32,830 nt of DNA from Chara braunii (taxonomy: Eukaryota > Streptophyta > Charophyceae > Charales > Characeae): positions 180,081 to 212,910 of the forward strand of contig BFEA01000064.1 in NCBI GenBank assembly GCA_003427395.1, in the 5' to 3' direction. Positions within the stretch are counted from its first letter, which is position 1. Each line of letters begins with the position of its first letter. The translations under genes and the position numbers were made by a program. The notes under the pieces are model-generated. The model worked only from the letters and a program-made list of their open reading frames with translations. It did no database searches and was not told the origin of the DNA. This document shows positions 22,301 to 28,300 of this stretch, one piece after another.

Positions 22301-25300
22301 AGTATGGTTGGAAGATAATAACTGAAAATGCAATGCATGGCATGATGGTTTTGATGGCTTTACAATACTCAGAAGCGACCAAACAGAAAAAGGACAGAAT
22401 ATGGTAAAGAGAAATAGGAGAAGCTAGAAGATAAAGACGAGGAAGAAGAGGAAAAAAATGAGGAACGTGGCGATCCTTTCCAGGCAATCCAATCATAGAG
22501 ATGGGGAGGCCAAGTTCGAACATAAGGAGGGATAATCACTTGCTGAAGCCTTGAACGCATGTGAACCCCCACCAGCTCTACATTCTATTCCAGAATCCCC
22601 AAATTATTAAATTGATAAATTATTAAATGAATAAAATAATTAAATAATTAAAATAATTACTAAAAAAAAACAAGCATACTGCTCATTTCACAGCCAACAA
22701 CCCCCAAAGCGTCCAGACAATCCAATCATAGAGATAGGGAGGCCGAGTTCGAACATAAGGAGCGTTAATCACTTGCTGAAGACTTGAACGCATGTGAAAC
22801 CCCACCAGCTCTACATCCTATTCCAGAATTCACAAATTACTAAATTAATAAATTAATATAATTCCAAAAACAAAAACAAAAACAAGCATACTCCTCATTT
22901 CACAGCCAACGACCCCAAAAGAGTGTCCACAGCCATGCGTCACCAGAAGGACTACAACATAAAGCACTCTGGACAAGCTCAAACCACAAGCTCTGGAAAC
23001 TACAGCCCAAAGCGATTTCACCTGCACACATTTCCAGAGCCCTGACAGATGAAATACAACAACAGAGAAACGCAGCCCCCCAGTATGTGGAGTGTGTGTT
23101 GCATGGGTGTTCTATGTGTGCATTATGTGTGTACCTTGCATGTGCATGCCGTATGTGTGTACGTTGCATGTGCATGCCGTATGTGTGTGCATGGTGAGTT
23201 GTTTATATGTGTGCTGTCTGTGTTGCCTGTGTTTTTCTGTGTTGCTGTGTTGCTGTGCTGCTGTGTTCCTGTGCTGTCTGTGCTGTCTGTGCTGTCTGTG
23301 CTGTCTGTGCTGTCTGTGCTGTCTGTGCTGTCTGTGCTGTCTATGCTGTCTGTGCTGTCTGTGCTGTCTGTGCTGTCTGTGCTGTCTGTGCTGTCTGTAT
23401 GAGAGCAAGAGGGGGGGCTTGTGTGTGTTCTCTGTAAGTGCATGATGGAGGACTCCTGATGTGGGTTGTGTGTGCCAGTGCAAGAGGGAGCACTGTTGTG
23501 TGTGCTGTGTGCTGCGTGCTGTGTGTTGTGGCTGTGCGGTGTGTAGTGTGTGGGTTGGGTTTGAGTGCAAGAGGAAGGACGCATATCGAAATGTAACATG
23601 TTAAACGTGCCAGGATGCTGTATGATGCAGAGCCATGCACGGACACTCTTAAAAGCACACCTGAGCACACTCTAAGAGCCCAGAAGAGCATGTAATACCA
23701 TGAGAGAATGCGGTATACTCCTTTGCACAGGGAAGTGGGTTTGGCTCCAAATCTGCACAAGAAATGCATGAATGAGATGTCAACTATTTCACAAAATGAT
23801 CAGCTTGTCATCCAAACTGTCTCAACATATGACTACTGACAAATGGGATGTCGGTCCGATAGGAGCTCTCATAGTACTATTGTGAACAATGTATGCTCTT
23901 AGGGGTGCTAACGATTTGCAGTTCCTAATACCCACCTCCAGACATTGCCTGAGTGACATGAGTGATGAATTGATGGCACCACTCTCTTTCAGCCGCTCTC
24001 CCTGTCAAACACAAAACAGAAACAACACCAGAGGTGTGTGTTCAAGATACACAGACCCTCCTCCCCGAGTTCACAAATATGACAAATATGACAAACACGC
24101 CACACACGAACAACAAAACCCAAAAACAGAGAAGTCAAAACCAGTGGAAATATGGATTGGACTCCCACCACAAAACCGCAAAAGCTTCCATTCAACCCTA
24201 AACGATCTAACTGTCCAACAAATTTGATCAACTGTGTAGTATTTTTCTATTCACAATTTTTCAGCAAGTGACAGACCTGTATAGCACAAGGACCAGCAGG
24301 ATGGAATGCTGGATGAGGAATGCCGGTCTCCCTCCTCTTGAAGTCTTCTTCCCCATGTATCTATCTATGGCTGCCAGTCAACAGGTAAGTTTCCTAGTCC
24401 TTGCCAAACCTTGTGCAACGGTTGCCTCTTCCTTCCAATCTCCGCCCTTGAACCCTCCTCTTTACAGTGCCAGACAAGCTCCATAGCCCACAAAGCCATC
24501 TCTGAGTCTTGGATGAAGAATTTGGGGCACATGCAGCCAATGGTCTTCTCTGCAGCAGCTATGGCTGAACACTCCGAGTTGACACTCTCCTCATGTAAGC
24601 ATACTCTTCCCCCAAAGCGTTGGATTCTACCTTAGATCTCCCCTCTTCTCTCTCTTGCAGCCATGGTGCATCAGCACCTTTTGCAGGCTATGGCTACCAC
24701 TCTCTCTCACTCTCGCTATGGCAGTCTCTCACTCTAGCTATCTGCCTCCTCTCGCACTCACTGTAGCAGCGCACTGTGGCGTGTCCCTGTAGCCGCACAC
24801 TGTACCATGTGCACTGCAGATGCACACTGTAGCACATGAACTGTCACAGCGTGAAGCCAAATGAATCCACGAGATGGAGCAGACCAGTCTTTTATAGTGT
24901 TTGCTCGGCCTGGCCTGCCTCCAGTTTGCCTCCACGAAGGGCTGAGATTTCCCGATTTGTGTGGCCCAGACTTGCTCACGGCCAGTGTGTGCATGGACCC
25001 AGTGGGCCTTGAAAACTTCTGGAAAGTGCACTGAGTCTTTTGGACTCATGCGAGATCTGTCACGGTGGTTGACTCCTGGGAAACCTTGGACTCTTTGATT
25101 TCTGTGCCCAGGTAGGGCTTGACTGTTGACTTTCCTAGAGCCTACTTTTGACTCTGGAGGCATGAGGTGCCTCCTTTTCACCCAGTACCTATCTACCAAG
25201 GGACATTCTGATGCCTCTTCAGAGTCAGGGAAGTGACTTTTGGACCCTCAAACTTTTACCTGATCAAAGGCTACAACACCTGGCCACGTCTGTGCGGATT

Positions 25301-28300
25301 TCATACCGGTTCTCAAGACTTATCAGAGTCTATCACCAACTGCTGACCCCTGAACTTTGCTAGGTCAAAAGCTACGACCCTCAGACTTGCATCTCTGGTT
25401 CTACCCCATACCTTGACTCGGTAGGGGTCTGCATACCAAAGGTCTTTGACTGAGACACGGACTAGGCCATATTCTGTAGGATTGAGGGTCATTCTGACGG
25501 AGTCGGGGACCCTACAGTCCAATTTCTCATGCCTATAGCCTCGACTCTAACTTTGATGCACGTTTCTGTGCTGGATTTGAACCCGGGCAATTGCACGCTG
25601 TTCCATAATGACAAAAAAGGTGAGCAATTTACAGCAAGTTTACAACGCATTCGTAGTCTAACGAAACGAGAGACACGGGACTATTCAACAACCGCATCGA
25701 CGCTTACGTCCTTCACCCAGTCTTTCTCAAGCTATAAGAACTCTGATGACAGAAAAAATGTCTTTGAATGAAGAACTCGTTAGGAAAAATAAAGAGACAC
25801 CTTGACATAAATCAGCACAGGCGCCTCTCCAGCTTCTTTCCCCCAATCAGCACACATTGTACTTCCGTTTCTTTACCCTAAACCCAAAAGCTGCATCAAC
25901 CCTTCATCTTCACCTCTCCGTCAGTTGACAAAAAGAAGAACCCCCCATATCCATTAAACCACCAGTTCACCCAGACCTGTTTTGACAAACCAAAAAATGC
26001 ATTTTGCCGAGCCTGAAAGTGAGCGGGTGCCGGAATTCTTGAAAACTGAAGTGCAGGACCTGCTGTGATCAGATGGAACCAAAAGCAGGCAGGCCGTACG
26101 TAGTTTTTTTTTTTCCAATTATGGTTCTCATTCTTTAGTTTTACTTTGTTTTCACTCATGTGGCACCCCAGTCAGGCTGAACGGGAAAAAGAAATAGAAA
26201 AATTGCACGGCCTGAGATTGGAATAGATATGTGCGCAATTGCAGTCCGCTGCATCCTGGAAAGTGCTGGTGTGAGTGTACTCTCAGTTAGTACACTCATA
26301 AGGCGACCGCGGATCAAGATGAAAGGAGCGCACACTCACAACCAGTGTCCAGAATGCATCTGACTGCAATTACCACCAGATTGGACGGATGTGACTGCAA
26401 ACACGTCCACAGCTTCGTAAAAGAAGTTCTAGAGCGAGTGTAACAGTCAGTTCCGCGATGATACATCAAGGCCTCCTCCGTCTTTGCCATGCAGTGCACG
26501 TGTCTGGAGTTTGTGGCCACATTCAAGGCCCCGTTGTTCCTGAAAAACAAAGGGGAAAAAAAAGAGAAAAAAACCCTGACCATTCCCTGTCCTTTCCTCC
26601 CGCCTCTCACGGCAGGAGGGCGCCTGACATCACTGAGGGGACGTTTTGTCCCCGTCAGTGGCAGGGCTTCCTTTTTTCCCCAGGAGGAGGTTACATATGA
26701 TTGTGACCACAATCACGTGCATGACCTTAGTAGAAGAACTACTTCTCGTTCTGTGTTTTCTTACGCATTTTGTTACAGCTCTCTGCCATGCGGCACATGG
26801 CAGGTCTTACTAGTTCTTTTTTTATTTTTCAGCTCTTTTTCTTTCTTCTTTTTTCTCTTTTGTTTTGCAAGCCCGTGCTTTGTTTTTCTTGGTCTGACCG
26901 CAACTGATGTTTTCACATCTGCCACCCACATCTGCCACCCACCCTCCCATTGCACCTGCTGGGCTCGCAGCTCAATTTTTTGAGGCCCTCCAGTACTTCG
27001 CCCCGAAGCTCTACCGGCCCTGGGCTGAACTGCCCAGGCCCAGTACTCGGCGACGGAATTGGATGAACAGTACATCCACGTGAACTGGTGGTGTAATTGA
27101 GGTGAGCGTTTGCATCAACTACCAGGTTATGCAAAAGGTATCAGATGGTACAAAAGCAACTTTTTCTCCTACAGCGGATCACATACTGCCATCCAGGGTG
27201 TCCGGCGTTCGGGACAGGCCAAACGCCCGAACCCGAACGCCCGAACGTACGGGACCCCTTGGGGATGCGTTCGGCCGTTCGGGCGGAACATGGACCCAAA
27301 AAAATAAATAAATCCAAAAAATCGAACAAATCTGAAAAAAAAAAAAAAACATATGCTATGCAGAAAAATAAACTAAACAACATTTGCCTGAGCATTACAT
27401 CCAAATTCCTTACCAAATTTGAAATAAAAATAAAAGAACGAAACTAAATAGTAAATACTAATAAGAAAAATAAGAAAAAATAAAATTAGAAATTAGAGAA
27501 TTAAAATTAGTGTGTGCGCAAGCCCGTTTTCAACACAGCCATCTTTGGCGATTTTTCTTTTTTTTTTTTTAGCACAGCCAAATGCCCTGCAACTTTACGT
27601 ATGTGTACTTCACATAATACAAAACTAATGCAAAAAGTTTCAAAAAATAATAAAATATTTGAAGCACCAAAATAAAATCACAACGAAAAGTGAAAAGTGA
27701 AAAAAAAAAAAAAAAAAAGCGTAGCCGAGCACGTTTTTACACCACCATCTTTGACGTTTTTTTTTGGATTGGCAAAATGCCTGGAAAATTTATATGCGTG
27801 TAGCGCATGTCCTACAGAACTTACAAAAAAAAATCAACAAACAAAAAGCATTTTTAGGCCCCGAAATATTTTTTGGCGGGGGACGAACCACTTCAGGTTC
27901 GGCCCCCGAACGGGACCCTGAACACCCGAACGTTCGGGGGTCAGCCCGGGGGCAAAAGCAAAAACTATTCCATTTAATTAACCAATTCCTGCTTGTACTG
28001 CATCCATGGGAAGGAACATACAAGCTGGGAGAGCTACCTGCCTGGAAGAAACGCCATGGTTTTCGTATGATACGATATTAATGGGGAAGGGAGGGGGACT
28101 GTTGAGCAGTGTAAGGTCATCCTTTCCATGCAGGGAGGAGACAAGTGCCATCACCCATTGTTTTCCTTGCATGGGTGAGAGACATCCAATTGTGCTTTCT
28201 GTGTGACATGCTTAATAGGGGCAAGAGGGTGAGGAAAGGGAGTCCCAGTATTGCCTGACGTTTTCCCAGCATTGACATATGGCGGGGGACATCAGGGAGC

